This document shows, one piece after another, positions 1 through 8,174 of a stretch of DNA of 64,000 bases. Position 1 is the stretch's first letter, and every line of letters starts with the position of its first letter. Both the position numbers and the translations under genes were made by a program. Location: contig OY969917.1 in the NCBI GenBank assembly GCA_963704565.1, positions 1,426,001 to 1,490,000 on the forward strand. The letters run 5' to 3'. Source of the stretch: Rhodoblastus sp963704565 (lineage in GTDB: Bacteria > Pseudomonadota > Alphaproteobacteria > Rhizobiales > Beijerinckiaceae). Below the pieces are notes generated by a model, which searched no databases, was not told the origin of the DNA, and saw nothing but the letters and a program-made list of their open reading frames with translations.

Positions 1-1
1 G

Positions 2-172
2 CTCGGGCATCTCTCCTTATTGTTCGTGCCGGCCTCGGTCGGGCTGATGCGCTATTTCGACATTCTGGCCGCCAATGCGCTGACCCTGATTCTCGCGGTG
101 GCCCTGTCCACCGCCCTCGCCCAGGCCGCGACCGCTCTCACCTTCCGTCTGCTCGCCCGGAGCAAGCCATGA
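2..172 (+). CDS. LrgA/CidA-family membrane protein (3' end only)
   Basis: The reading frame is open from the window edge and encodes the last 56 residues of a hydrophobic protein, with one long apolar segment (ILAVALSTALAQAATALTF) before a short basic tail. The assignment to the LrgA/CidA holin-like family rests mainly on the gene downstream, a clear LrgB. These families are almost always encoded as overlapping pairs, and here the stop and the next start share ATGA. LrgA/LrgB proteins are inner-membrane proteins linked to murein hydrolase control or to export of small organic acids such as glycolate. The N-terminus lies outside the window. Confidence 0.65.
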   Translation, partial: LGHLSLLFVPASVGLMRYFDILAANALTLILAVALSTALAQAATALTFRLLARSKP

Positions 173-903
173 TTCCCTCCCTGCTCAAGCCGCACCCGGA
201 AGTCTGGGTCTATCTCGCCGCCAGCCCGCTCTCCTGGCTGACCCTGACGCTCGTGGCCTATCTCGTCGCCGACCGGATCTCGATCGCCTGCAGGCGCCAT
301 CCGGCAGCCAATCTCGTCGCCGTGGCGGCGGCTTTGATCATCCTGGCGCTGAAAGCGACCGGAACCAGCTACGACACTTATTTCGCCGGCGCCCAGTTCA
401 TTCATTTCCTGCTCGGCCCGGCGACCGTCGCCCTGGCCGTGCCGCTTTATCGCAATCTCGAGCGGGTGCGCGCGACGGCGCTGCCGATCGCCGCTTCGCT
501 CTGCGTCGGCTCGCTCGTCGCCATCGCCAGCGCCGTGGGAATCGCCAGGCTCCTCGGCGCCTCGCATGAAATCGTGGCCTCGCTGGCGCCGAAATCGGTC
601 ACCTCGCCCATCGCCATGGGGCTTTCCGAGAAACTGGGCGGCGCGCCCTTCCTGACCGCCTCTCTGGTGATCGCGACCGGCGTCTTCGGCGCCATCATCC
701 TCACGCCGCTGATGCGGGCGCTGCGAATCAGCGATCCGGCCGCTGTCGGCATGGCCGCCGGGCTCGCCTCGCATGGCGTCGGCGCCGCCCGCGCCTTCCA
801 GATCGATTCGACCGCGGGGGCTTTTGCGGGAATCGCCATGGGGCTCAACGGCGCCCTCACCAGCTTAATTCTTCCACTTCTCAGGCCCTTGCTCGGATTG
901 TGA
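169..903 (+). CDS. LrgB-family inner-membrane protein
   Basis: A 244-residue protein, full length for the LrgB family, with about six to seven hydrophobic segments. The conserved stretch APKSVTSPIAMGLSEKLGG lies near residues 140-160, and a second glycine-rich motif, GLASHGVGAARAF, near 200-212. Both are LrgB hallmarks. The start overlaps the stop of the upstream LrgA-like gene (ATGA), indicating translational coupling. The pair probably forms one inner-membrane system; in plants and some bacteria the fused form exports glycolate and glycerate, and in Firmicutes it affects autolysis. Which role applies here cannot be told from sequence. Nothing downstream for over 400 bases appears co-transcribed. 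Confidence 0.92.
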   Translation: MIPSLLKPHPEVWVYLAASPLSWLTLTLVAYLVADRISIACRRHPAANLVAVAAALIILALKATGTSYDTYFAGAQFIHFLLGPATVALAVPLYRNLERVRATALPIAASLCVGSLVAIASAVGIARLLGASHEIVASLAPKSVTSPIAMGLSEKLGGAPFLTASLVIATGVFGAIILTPLMRALRISDPAAVGMAAGLASHGVGAARAFQIDSTAGAFAGIAMGLNGALTSLILPLLRPLLGL

Positions 904-1332
904 CGCGGGTCGCGGCGGCCCTGCGACAACACGCCGGCGATTGCAAATTGTTTCTTAAGATTCCCTTGCAATTTTCCCCAGAATCCTCAATTTCTAGTGG
1001 TGTGGCGAAAAAATGGCGCAATATCTTGACGTTTTTCGCGCGCTGGATTTAACTCATTTCATTCCGGCGCCGTCGCCGACCATTCCGAAGTTGCAAGGCT
1101 CAAGCCTGATCGCAACAAGGGGGCGCGGCCAAACGATCGCCGGAAAGTGACGAACGCGCGCCCCAAAGCGGCGTTCCTGCACAGCTTTCATTTCATGTCG
1201 TGTGGCTAAGGCGTTCGTCTGGTCCGGCCGGGGGATTCCCCCGGTTCGATGACTGGTGCGGCGCCTTCGCCCCTTCGCGCGGGTTCGAAAAATTTGAGGC
1301 GCGGCGGCGCCAGAGGCAAACCGGGGGAAATC
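904..1332. promoter_or_regulatory. intergenic leader region upstream of nrdJ
   Basis: A gap of 429 bases holds no convincing gene. It contains an AT-richer patch near 940-1050 with a TTGACG hexamer at about 1026, a possible -35 element, and a hairpin CCGGGGG-ATT-CCCCCGG at 1228-1244, about 90 bases before the nrdJ start, with no U-tract. I looked for a cobalamin-riboswitch B12 box, which would fit a B12-dependent enzyme, and did not find one. I also saw no NrdR-box pair. Confidence 0.35.
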
Positions 1333-4300
1333 ATGCGGATCGAGCGGCTCTACACCAAGGCGGGACAATCTCCTTACCAAACCATCGAGTTCCGGGAGAC
1401 CAAGAGCGAAATCCGCAACCCGGACGGCTCGACCGTCTTCGCCCAGAACGGGATCGAAGTCCCCGCCGCCTGGAGCCAGGTCGCCTGCGACGTGCTGGCG
1501 CAAAAATATTTCCGCAAGGCCGGGGTTCCCGCCCGGCTGAAGCGCGTCGAGGAAAATTCCGTCCCCTCCTTCCTGTGGCGCTCGGTCCCCGACGAGGAGG
1601 CCTTGGCCCGGCTCCCCGAAAAGGAGCGTCTCGGCGGCGAGATTTCGGCCAGGCAGGTGTTCGATCGCCTCGCCGGCGCCTGGACCTATTGGGGCTGGAA
1701 GGGCGGCTATTTCAACACGGAGGAAGACGCCCAGGCCTTCTTCGACGAAATGCGCTTCATGCTGGCGCGCCAGATCGCCGCGCCCAATTCGCCGCAATGG
1801 TTCAACACCGGCCTGCATTGGGCCTATGGCGTCGACGGCCCCGGCCAGGGCCATTTCTTCGTCGAACATGACACCGGCGTGCTCAAGGCCTCGGAGTCCG
1901 CCTATGAGCATCCGCAGCCCCACGCCTGTTTCATCCAGTCGGTCAAGGACGACCTCGTCAACGAGGGCGGCATCATGGACCTGTGGGTGCGCGAGGCGCG
2001 CCTGTTCAAATATGGCTCCGGCACCGGCGCCAATTTCTCGTCGCTGCGCTCCGAAAACGAAAAGCTCTCCGGCGGCGGCAAGTCATCCGGCCTGATGTCT
2101 TTTTTGAAAATCGGCGACCGCGCGGCCGGCGCGATCAAATCCGGCGGCACCACGCGGCGCGCCGCCAAAATGGTGGTGGTGGACGTCGATCACCCCGACA
2201 TCGAAGCCTTCATCGACTGGAAGGTGCGCGAGGAGGAAAAGGTCGCGGCCCTGGTCGCCGGCTCCAAGATTCTGCGCAAGCATATGAAGGCGGTGTTCAA
2301 GGCGGCGGTGAATTGCGAGGGTTCGGGCGACGATTGCTTCAACCCGGAGAAGAACCCGGCCCTGAAGCGCGAGATCAAGCTCGCCCGCCGCGCCCAGTGC
2401 CCGGACAGCTTTATCAAGCGCGTCATTCAATACGCCAAACAGGGCTTCCGCGAATTCGATCTCCCGGAATATGACACCGACTGGCAGTCGGAAGCCTATC
2501 TGACCGTTTCCGGCCAGAACTCCAATAATTCGGTGCGGGTCACCGATGGTTTTCTGCGCGCGGTCGAGCAGGACGGACCGTGGAATCTGACCCGCCGCAC
2601 CGACGGCAAGGTCGGCAAGACGGTTCAAGCGCGCGATCTGTGGGAAAAGATCGGCTATGCCGCCTGGGCCTCGGCCGATCCCGGCCTGCAATTCCACACC
2701 ACCATCAACGACTGGCACACCTGCCCGGCCGGCGGCGAAATCCGCGCCTCCAATCCGTGCTCCGAATATATGTTCCTGGACGACACGGCCTGCAATCTCG
2801 CCTCGCTGAACCTGTTGCAGTTCCGCGATCCGGAAACCAAAAAGTTCGATATCGCGGCTTATGAACATGCGGTGCGGCTGTGGACCCTGGTGCTGGAAAT
2901 CTCGGTGCTGATGGCGCAATTCCCGTCGCGCGCCATCGCCCAGCTTTCCTATGACTACCGCACGCTCGGCCTCGGCTTCGCCAATATCGGCGGCTTGCTG
3001 ATGTCCTCGGGCCTCGCCTATGACTCGCCCGAAGGCCGCAGCCTTTGCGGCGCGCTGTCGGCGATCATGACCGGCGTGTGCTACGCGACTTCGGCGGAAA
3101 TGGCGAAGGAGCGCGGCGCCTTCGCCCGCTATGCGGAAAATTCCGGCGCCATGCTGCGGGTCATCCGCAACCATCGCCGCGCCGCCCATGGCGAGGGCGC
3201 GGATTACGAAGGCCTCGCGGTGACGCCGACGCCGCTCGACGCGGCGAGCTGTCCCGACCAGGATCTGGTCGTCCACGCCCGCGCCGCCTGGAACAAGGCG
3301 TTGGAGCTGGGCGAAAAGCACGGCTATCGCAACGCGCAGGTGACCGTGGTCGCCCCGACCGGCACCATCGGCCTGGTGATGGATTGCGACACCACCGGCA
3401 TCGAGCCCGATTTCGCTCTGGTGAAATTCAAGAAACTGGCCGGCGGCGGCTATTTCAAGATCATCAACCGCGCCGTGCCGGAAGGCCTGCGGGCGCTCGG
3501 CTACAGCGAAGCCCAGATCGGCGAGATCGAGGCCTATGCCGTCGGCCATGGCGGTCTGAAACAGGCGCCGGGAATCAACGAGACGACTTTGGCGTCAAAA
3601 GGCTTTTCGCCGGAAAAGCTGGCGGAAATCGCCAAGGCTCTGCCCGGCGCCTTCGACATCAAATTCGTCTTCAACAAATTCGGCCTCGGCTCCGATTTCT
3701 TGTTCAACGAGCTGAAAGTCCCGGCCGAAAAGCTCGACGATCCGAGCTTCGACCTGCTCTCCCATCTCGGCTTCTCAAAGGGAGAAATCGACGCCGCCAA
3801 TATCCATGTCTGCGGCGCGATGACGCTGGAAGGCGCGCCGCATCTCAAACCCGAGCATCTGCCGGTGTTCGACTGCGCCAATCCCTGCGGCCGCACGGGA
3901 AAACGCTATCTCTCGGTCGAGAGCCACATCCGCATGATGGCGGCGTCGCAGCCCTTCATTTCGGGCGCGATCTCCAAGACCATCAACATGCCCAACGACG
4001 CGACGGTCGAGGATTGCAAGGCGGCCTATCTGCTGTCCTGGCGCCTGGCGATCAAGGCCAATGCGCTTTACCGCGACGGCTCCAAACTGTCGCAGCCGCT
4101 CAATTCCCAGCTCATCGCCGATGACGACGCGGAGGACGAGGACGCTTTCGACGCCTTCATGGCCCAAAACCATCCGGCGCGCACCGTTCAGATCGCCGAG
4201 CGCATTGTCGAACGGGTGATCGAGCGGGTCGAGCGCCGGCGCGAGCGCGAAAAGCTGCCCGACCGCCGCAAGGGCTACACCCAGAAAGCCGTGGTCGGCG

Positions 4301-5037
4301 GCCACAAGGTTTATCTGCGCACCGGCGAATATATCGATGGCCGCATCGGCGAAATCTTCATCGACATGCACAAGGAAGGCGCCGCCTTCCGCAGCCTGAT
4401 GAACAATTTCGCCATCGCCATTTCGGTCGGCCTGCAATATGGCGTGCCGCTGGAAGAATATGTCGACGCCTTCACCTTCACCCGCTTCGAGCCGGCGGGT
4501 TTTGTGCAAGGCAATGACGCGATCAAGAACGCCACCTCGATCCTCGATTACGTGTTCCGCGAACTGGCGATTTCCTATCTCGGCCGCAACGACCTCGCCC
4601 ATGTCGACCCGTCCGACATCGGCCATGCGGCGATGGGCAAGGGCGAGGAACAGGGCCGCGCGCCGCAAGGCGGGCAGCCCTCGCCGACCTCGCGCTTCGT
4701 CTCGCGCGGCTTCGTGCGCTCGAAAGCCGACAAGCTGATGCTGGTCCAGAGCAACAATCCCGAACCGGCGCGCGCGCCGACGATTGGGGTGGTCAGCGTC
4801 GGCGCCACGGCGCTCAAGCCCGGCGCCTTGGCCGAACCGACCAGCCCCAGCGTGCTCGACACCCTGACCTGGACCCCGCCGACCAAGCTCCCCGACGACG
4901 CCCTCGACAAAAGGGCCGAAGCGCGGATGAAAGGCTATATCGGCGAAGCGTGTCCGGAATGCGCGAATTTTACCCTGGTGCGGAATGGGACGTGTTTGAA
5001 GTGCGATACTTGTGGGGCGACGACGGGGTGTAGTTGA
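1333..5037 (+). CDS. nrdJ: adenosylcobalamin-dependent (class II) ribonucleoside-diphosphate reductase
   Basis: A 1234-residue protein that makes deoxyribonucleotides by B12-radical chemistry, needing neither oxygen nor a separate small subunit. The start MRIERLYTKAGQSPY matches the usual N-terminus of alphaproteobacterial NrdJ and has GGGGGAA upstream; an in-frame ATG at 1249 would add 28 atypical residues. The motif NPCSE places the active-site cysteine near residue 476, and a partner cysteine lies near 199 (HACFIQS). An acidic linker (DDDAEDEDAFDAF) separates the catalytic part from a C-terminal region that ends in a cysteine-rich tail (CPEC, CLKC, CGATTGC), expected to re-reduce the active site. 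It is monocistronic: a strong terminator follows, and LrgB lies over 400 bases upstream. Confidence 0.97.
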   Translation: MRIERLYTKAGQSPYQTIEFRETKSEIRNPDGSTVFAQNGIEVPAAWSQVACDVLAQKYFRKAGVPARLKRVEENSVPSFLWRSVPDEEALARLPEKERLGGEISARQVFDRLAGAWTYWGWKGGYFNTEEDAQAFFDEMRFMLARQIAAPNSPQWFNTGLHWAYGVDGPGQGHFFVEHDTGVLKASESAYEHPQPHACFIQSVKDDLVNEGGIMDLWVREARLFKYGSGTGANFSSLRSENEKLSGGGKSSGLMSFLKIGDRAAGAIKSGGTTRRAAKMVVVDVDHPDIEAFIDWKVREEEKVAALVAGSKILRKHMKAVFKAAVNCEGSGDDCFNPEKNPALKREIKLARRAQCPDSFIKRVIQYAKQGFREFDLPEYDTDWQSEAYLTVSGQNSNNSVRVTDGFLRAVEQDGPWNLTRRTDGKVGKTVQARDLWEKIGYAAWASADPGLQFHTTINDWHTCPAGGEIRASNPCSEYMFLDDTACNLASLNLLQFRDPETKKFDIAAYEHAVRLWTLVLEISVLMAQFPSRAIAQLSYDYRTLGLGFANIGGLLMSSGLAYDSPEGRSLCGALSAIMTGVCYATSAEMAKERGAFARYAENSGAMLRVIRNHRRAAHGEGADYEGLAVTPTPLDAASCPDQDLVVHARAAWNKALELGEKHGYRNAQVTVVAPTGTIGLVMDCDTTGIEPDFALVKFKKLAGGGYFKIINRAVPEGLRALGYSEAQIGEIEAYAVGHGGLKQAPGINETTLASKGFSPEKLAEIAKALPGAFDIKFVFNKFGLGSDFLFNELKVPAEKLDDPSFDLLSHLGFSKGEIDAANIHVCGAMTLEGAPHLKPEHLPVFDCANPCGRTGKRYLSVESHIRMMAASQPFISGAISKTINMPNDATVEDCKAAYLLSWRLAIKANALYRDGSKLSQPLNSQLIADDDAEDEDAFDAFMAQNHPARTVQIAERIVERVIERVERRREREKLPDRRKGYTQKAVVGGHKVYLRTGEYIDGRIGEIFIDMHKEGAAFRSLMNNFAIAISVGLQYGVPLEEYVDAFTFTRFEPAGFVQGNDAIKNATSILDYVFRELAISYLGRNDLAHVDPSDIGHAAMGKGEEQGRAPQGGQPSPTSRFVSRGFVRSKADKLMLVQSNNPEPARAPTIGVVSVGATALKPGALAEPTSPSVLDTLTWTPPTKLPDDALDKRAEARMKGYIGEACPECANFTLVRNGTCLKCDTCGATTGCS

Positions 5038-5140
5038 CGAAGGATTTCAGGCGGCGGGTGTTCCGGTCGACCCAAATTGGCAGTAAATCGCGGTATTTTG
5101 TCGGCCTAGACCCCCCATTCTGACAAAGCCCTGTAGAATC

Positions 5141-5180
5141 AACAAAAAAACCGGCGGAGCAATCCGCCGGTTTTTTTGTG
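5141..5180. terminator. strong rho-independent terminator after nrdJ
   Basis: A perfect 8-bp GC-rich stem CCGGCGGA/TCCGCCGG (5151-5158 and 5163-5170) with a GCAA tetraloop is flanked by seven A and seven T, which extend the stem and give a U-tract on either strand. It ends nrdJ transcription about 110 bases after the stop and would also work in the reverse direction. Confidence 0.92.
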
Positions 5181-5225
5181 CCGCCCACCCGGCGCAAATC
5201 CTTCAAAAAAAACAGGAAAATCCCG

Positions 5226-5669
5226 ATGACCGCGAATTTGAACCATTCGCCGGCGCCGTCCTCCCGCGCCCTTTCGCATCCGCGAATCCTTGCCCTCGCC
5301 CTACCCGTCCTCGCTTCACTCCTCTTGGGCGTCCATTCCAAGGCTCACGCCCAGAACCTGATGTTCGATCTGCACGACCCAGGCAACCAAACCACATCCG
5401 CCGCCACCATCGTCAAAGTCGCCCTGCAGATCGACAAGCAGGGAAACATCACGGTCAACGGCAAACCCGTTGAACTGCGGGCTCTCTTGAGCGTCATCCC
5501 GAAGCCCAAACCAATAACATGCGAACAAAACGCGCTAAATCTCGCGACCAAAGTCATAATATACGTCAAGCCAGACTACCACACGAGCTACGACGCCGTC
5601 GTCAACACCATGACTATGCCCAAAAACGCTGGCTATGACCACCTCGTGCTTGTCAATCCAAGCAAATAA
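5226..5669 (+). CDS. secreted stand-alone ExbD/TolR-like periplasmic protein
   Basis: A 147-residue protein. The N-terminus has a basic stretch, a hydrophobic core (ILALALPVLASLLLGV) near residues 22-37 and a signal-peptidase-like AHAQ site. The mature part resembles the periplasmic domain of ExbD/TolR: a beta-strand/turn ALQIDKQGNITVNGKPVEL, then VIIYVKPDYHTSYDAVVNTM and a closing AGYDHLVLV. In ExbD the domain is anchored by one transmembrane helix that works with ExbB; here the hydrophobic segment is followed by a plausible cleavage site, and the conserved membrane aspartate of ExbD is not evident. No exbB is nearby. The start chosen follows AGGAAAA; an upstream ATG at 5178 lies on the terminator's edge. 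Function is unknown. Confidence 0.7.
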   Translation: MTANLNHSPAPSSRALSHPRILALALPVLASLLLGVHSKAHAQNLMFDLHDPGNQTTSAATIVKVALQIDKQGNITVNGKPVELRALLSVIPKPKPITCEQNALNLATKVIIYVKPDYHTSYDAVVNTMTMPKNAGYDHLVLVNPSK

Positions 5670-5912
5670 CATCGGCTAAGCAATCCAGACAATTCGTCGA
5701 GGAACAGTGGCTTCATCCGCACTTGCTCAAAAAATTCCTCAATGAGGAAGACATCCGACCCGCGCTTGGGCCGGCGATCTTTCACGCAACCTTCTACAAG
5801 CGATCCGATCTTGCTTGACACCAAAAATAATCGGCCGGACACTTCTTCACTCGACGATCCACCTGCCAAAAATAATCTCCGGCATCAAAAAAAACGTCTC
5901 GAAAGACCGTCC

Positions 5913-6593
5913 ATGCAACCAAAGACCGCAAAAACATTCCTCGCCCTATTGGTTGCCGCCACTTTCGCCGCTCAGGGCAACGCGCAAGGACTGCCGCCAC
6001 GATTGGAGCAAGCCCCGCTCGACCACATGCCAGATTTGTCCAAATGCGACACTTTCACTCCTGAGCAGCTCAACGCGAAAATATCCAAAAACGCCCAATG
6101 GGAATATATCCTTGCGTTGTGGCGCGGGGCCGAAAACGACCCAAATTACAAGGGTCCGAAAGCTCCCAAAGAGCCGCTACCACAAGACGAAATCAATGAA
6201 ATCGTCACCGACGTACTCACCGTCAAAAGTTATTGCGACGGCATAAAGCAACTCATGCAACAGAAGGCCCGCTACGGAAATGGCCCAAAGCCATTGCTTA
6301 TCTGCTCCGTTGCCGGTTGCGATATCGCCGCCATATGTGAATCCGAAGACCCCGATGTTCACGCCTATTGCAAAGGCGACCAGCCATTTCCAAAGCTCTA
6401 TAGAAGCGGCACGGCCGTTGATTCAATCGAACCGCTCGACAAGGGCGCAATCCTTTCTCTCAACAGCCCGCTGAAATCTCAATACATCCTCAAAGTTGAA
6501 CGCCTCTCAGACCGGCAAACCGTCCTCTGGGCCTATCTGATCAATGAATCCGTCATAAAAGACGCCATCGCCGCGAACTACGATATTCGGAGC
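5913..6593 (+). pseudogene. secreted hypothetical protein, 3' end lost to IS insertion
   Basis: Starts with a clear signal peptide (MQPKTAKTFLALLVAATFAAQGNAQG) and continues about 227 residues of native sequence. After about 6593 the frame enters the truncated IS1111-type element out of phase and reads an arginine-rich nonsense tail to 6791. Cysteine pairs (LICSVAGCDIAAICE, HAYCKGD) suggest a periplasmic disulfide-bonded protein, and the region SPLKSQYILKVERLSDRQTVLWAYLIN looks like a beta-rich domain. I do not recognise the family. It lies about 240 bases after the ExbD-like gene in the same direction and shares its more AT-rich composition, so the two may have formed an accessory operon. 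The gap between them holds no convincing gene. Confidence 0.7.
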
Positions 6594-6594
6594 C

Positions 6595-7254
6595 CAGCGC
6601 ACGCAACTCCTCAATGCGCTGCGCGGGCATCTGGCGGAAATCGGCGTCGTCGCGGCGCAAGGCGCGCAAAACGCCTATGTGCTCAAACGCATGGCCGCCG
6701 AGGGCTGCGACGAAAACGGCGAGATCGTCGTCGCCGATTGCGTGCGCGCGGCGCTGGCGCCGCTGGCTCGCCAGATCGACGCGCTCGATGAGGAAATCGA
6801 CCGGATCGGAGCCGAGATCGAGGCGCTGATCGAGACCGACGAGAGGGCGCGGCGGCTGATGACCATTCCCGGCGTCGGGCCGGTCACGGCTTCGGCGGTC
6901 GTTGCGACCGTGCAAGACATCGGCGCCTTCGCCTCCGGCCGCGAGTTCGCTGCTTTTCTCGGCCTTGTGCCGCGCCAATATTCGAGCGGCGGCAAGGAGA
7001 AGCTCGGCCGCATCTCGAAAATGGGCGACCGTTACTTGCGCAAATTGCTGGTGGTCGGGGCTTGCGCGGTGCTGTGCCATCGCAAGGGCCATAGCGACGC
7101 CCTGCGCGTCTGGGCCGATCGGCTGCTGGAGCGCAAGGACGCCAAATACAAGTTCAAGCTGACGGCGGTGGCGCTGGCCAACAAGCTGGCGCGCATCGTC
7201 TTCGCGCTGCTGGCGCGCGGCGGCGTTTACGTCGGGCGGCAGGCCGCCGCCTGA
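6595..7254 (+). pseudogene. IS110-family transposase, C-terminal part
   Basis: Codes in frame for the last 219 residues of the transposase seen whole at 44215-45288, including the transposase_20/IS116-like domain with the motif IPGVGPVTASAVVA and the serine-containing FLGLVPRQYSSGGKEKLGRISKMGD. The N-terminal DEDD RuvC-like domain is missing, so it cannot be active alone. An internal ATG at 6679 could in principle express a 191-residue fragment, but I see no ribosome-binding site to support that. Confidence 0.9.
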
Positions 7255-7514
7255 CGCCGGCCACAGGGTTTTCGCCGCAAGGCGAAACGCAATCGAGGGT
7301 GACCAAGGGGTGATGTGAACCACGGAAAGGCTCGGAAGCCTGATGTAGTGTCGGCGCCAATGCGAGCGCGATACGGTGATTGAGGCAAAGAGCCAGGCGG
7401 ACGATCCATCAGGGCCAGCGGCGATAAAAACCCGCGTCAACAGGCCGAAGACATGACCGCACCCGAGACGTTCACAGCACGCCAAGAAAACCCTTGATCA
7501 AGGGGCGCCGTCCA
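7255..7514 (+). ncRNA. candidate bridge-RNA region in the IS1111 right end (intact copy)
   Basis: About 260 non-coding bases lie between the transposase stop and the right inverted repeat, whereas the left end of the element is only about 75 bases. A long right end is where IS1111-group elements are reported to encode their bridge RNA. Hairpins are visible: TTTCGCC-GCAA-GGCGAAA near 7269-7287 and AGGCT-CGGA-AGCCT near 7328-7342. An 8-base sequence TACGGTGA at 7372-7379 matches the apparent target (GGTTACGGTGACAG) in the neighbouring repeats. The RNA and its ends are inferred, not shown. Confidence 0.4.
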
Positions 7515-7518
7515 GACA

Positions 7519-7608
7519 TGACAGTGCACTTTTCTGGACGTCCGGCGCGCCTCTATTGACATTCACTGGCCGAGCGAGATCAATTTGGTGGACTGTCAGC
7601 GTGACCCC
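7519..7608 (+). repeat. ~97-bp repeat with inverted ends, copy 1 (left end replaced by IS)
   Basis: Carries TGACAGTGCACTTTTCTGGAC, the palindromes GGACGTCC and GGCGCGCC, TTGACATTCACTGG and the right end CTGTCAGCGTGACCCC. The left terminus GGTTACGG is missing because the IS1111-type element abuts at this point. Its right end is followed directly by the duplicated small gene. Confidence 0.85.
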
Positions 7609-7631
7609 CAGGGTTCCCGTTGCTCAAATCT

Positions 7632-7979
7632 CTAAAAACGCTTGCATGCCCAGGTGCCCCCGGTGTCGACCCAGGGAGAAGTGCCGATTGGACAGCCTCG
7701 GTTAGAGTTATCGTAAGTCGCGCCCGCATCCGGTCCTGTGCCTTGCGAAGCCGAGTTTCCCCATGTGTCTACTGAGGGCGTTGAGTCATTTGGTTGACCC
7801 GTTACCGGCCTGGCCGGAATAATGACGTCCTGCTGAGTTTGAAAGCTCCGACACGTCAAATTTCCCACGTCATCGTGCCAAGGATATGTGCCGACAGGAC
7901 AGTTTATGACTTGTGCTACGGCTGGTCTCGCAACGCTGACAAGGATCACAGTCACGATGAAGAGTGATCGGGTGCCCAT
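7632..7979 (-). CDS. small secreted protein with two CPxGT-PW repeats, copy 1
   Basis: A 115-residue protein with a signal peptide (hydrophobic LFIVTVILVSVA, cleavage after PAVA). The mature chain has two related units, CPVGTYPWHDDVGNLTCRSF near the start and CPIGTSPWVDTGGTWACKRF at the very end, joined by a Ser/Thr/Pro/Gly-rich linker; each unit holds two cysteines likely to pair in the periplasm. The start is the ATG before GTRSLF; an upstream in-frame ATG would add 20 residues that spoil the signal peptide. Family not recognised. A near-identical copy lies at 9394-9741, duplicated together with the adjacent ~97-bp repeat. Confidence 0.75.
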   Translation of the reverse strand: MGTRSLFIVTVILVSVARPAVAQVINCPVGTYPWHDDVGNLTCRSFQTQQDVIIPARPVTGQPNDSTPSVDTWGNSASQGTGPDAGATYDNSNRGCPIGTSPWVDTGGTWACKRF

Positions 7980-8044
7980 GTCGATTCCGCAACTTGTCGT
8001 CCGGAGGACGACCCTACCAGATGGCAAGACCCATTCCAACAGCA

Positions 8045-8169
8045 GGGGTTACGGTGACAGGGGTTACGGTGACAGCGCACTTTTCTGGACGTCCGGCGCG
8101 CCTCCGTTGACATTCACTGGCCGAGCGAGATCAGTTTGGAGGACTGGCGCCGTAACCCCACCGTAACCC
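8045..8169 (+). repeat. ~97-bp repeat, copy 2, with doubled termini
   Basis: The element proper runs 8062-8158 from GGTTACGGTGACAG to GCCGTAACCCC. A second GGTTACGGTGACAG precedes it at 8047-8060 and a second ACCGTAACC follows at 8160-8168, so both ends are doubled, as if one copy had inserted inside another or a terminus had been copied. The same interior palindromes and TTGACATTCACTGG as in the other copies are present. Confidence 0.85.
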
Positions 8170-8174
8170 TTCGC

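Larger units (their letters stand above)
6594..7514 (+). mobile_element. 5'-truncated IS110-family (IS1111-type) element, copy 1
   Basis: From 6594 this is almost identical to 44628 onward, with one visible difference near 7060-7070, so the copies are recent. It lacks the left end and about 40% of the transposase gene, but keeps the full non-coding right end, including the inverted repeat GGGGCGCCGTCCA at 7502-7514. The complete left partner of that repeat (TGGACGGCGCCCC) is in copy 2 at 44140. Immediately to the right, the sequence CAGTGCACTTTTCTGGAC is the interior of the ~97-bp repeat found three more times nearby, so the element appears to have inserted into one of those repeats. Confidence 0.9.

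Noticed and set aside
904..1332. Cobalamin riboswitch before the B12-dependent reductase
   Set aside because: No B12 box or other conserved cobalamin-riboswitch segments were found by eye; only a small hairpin at 1228-1244.
5672..5815. Small gene between the ExbD-like and truncated secreted genes (frame reading EEQWLHPHLLKKFLNEEDIRP)
   Set aside because: The frame looks protein-like for about 40 residues but has no start codon after the preceding in-frame stop and no ribosome site; it may be a decayed fragment.
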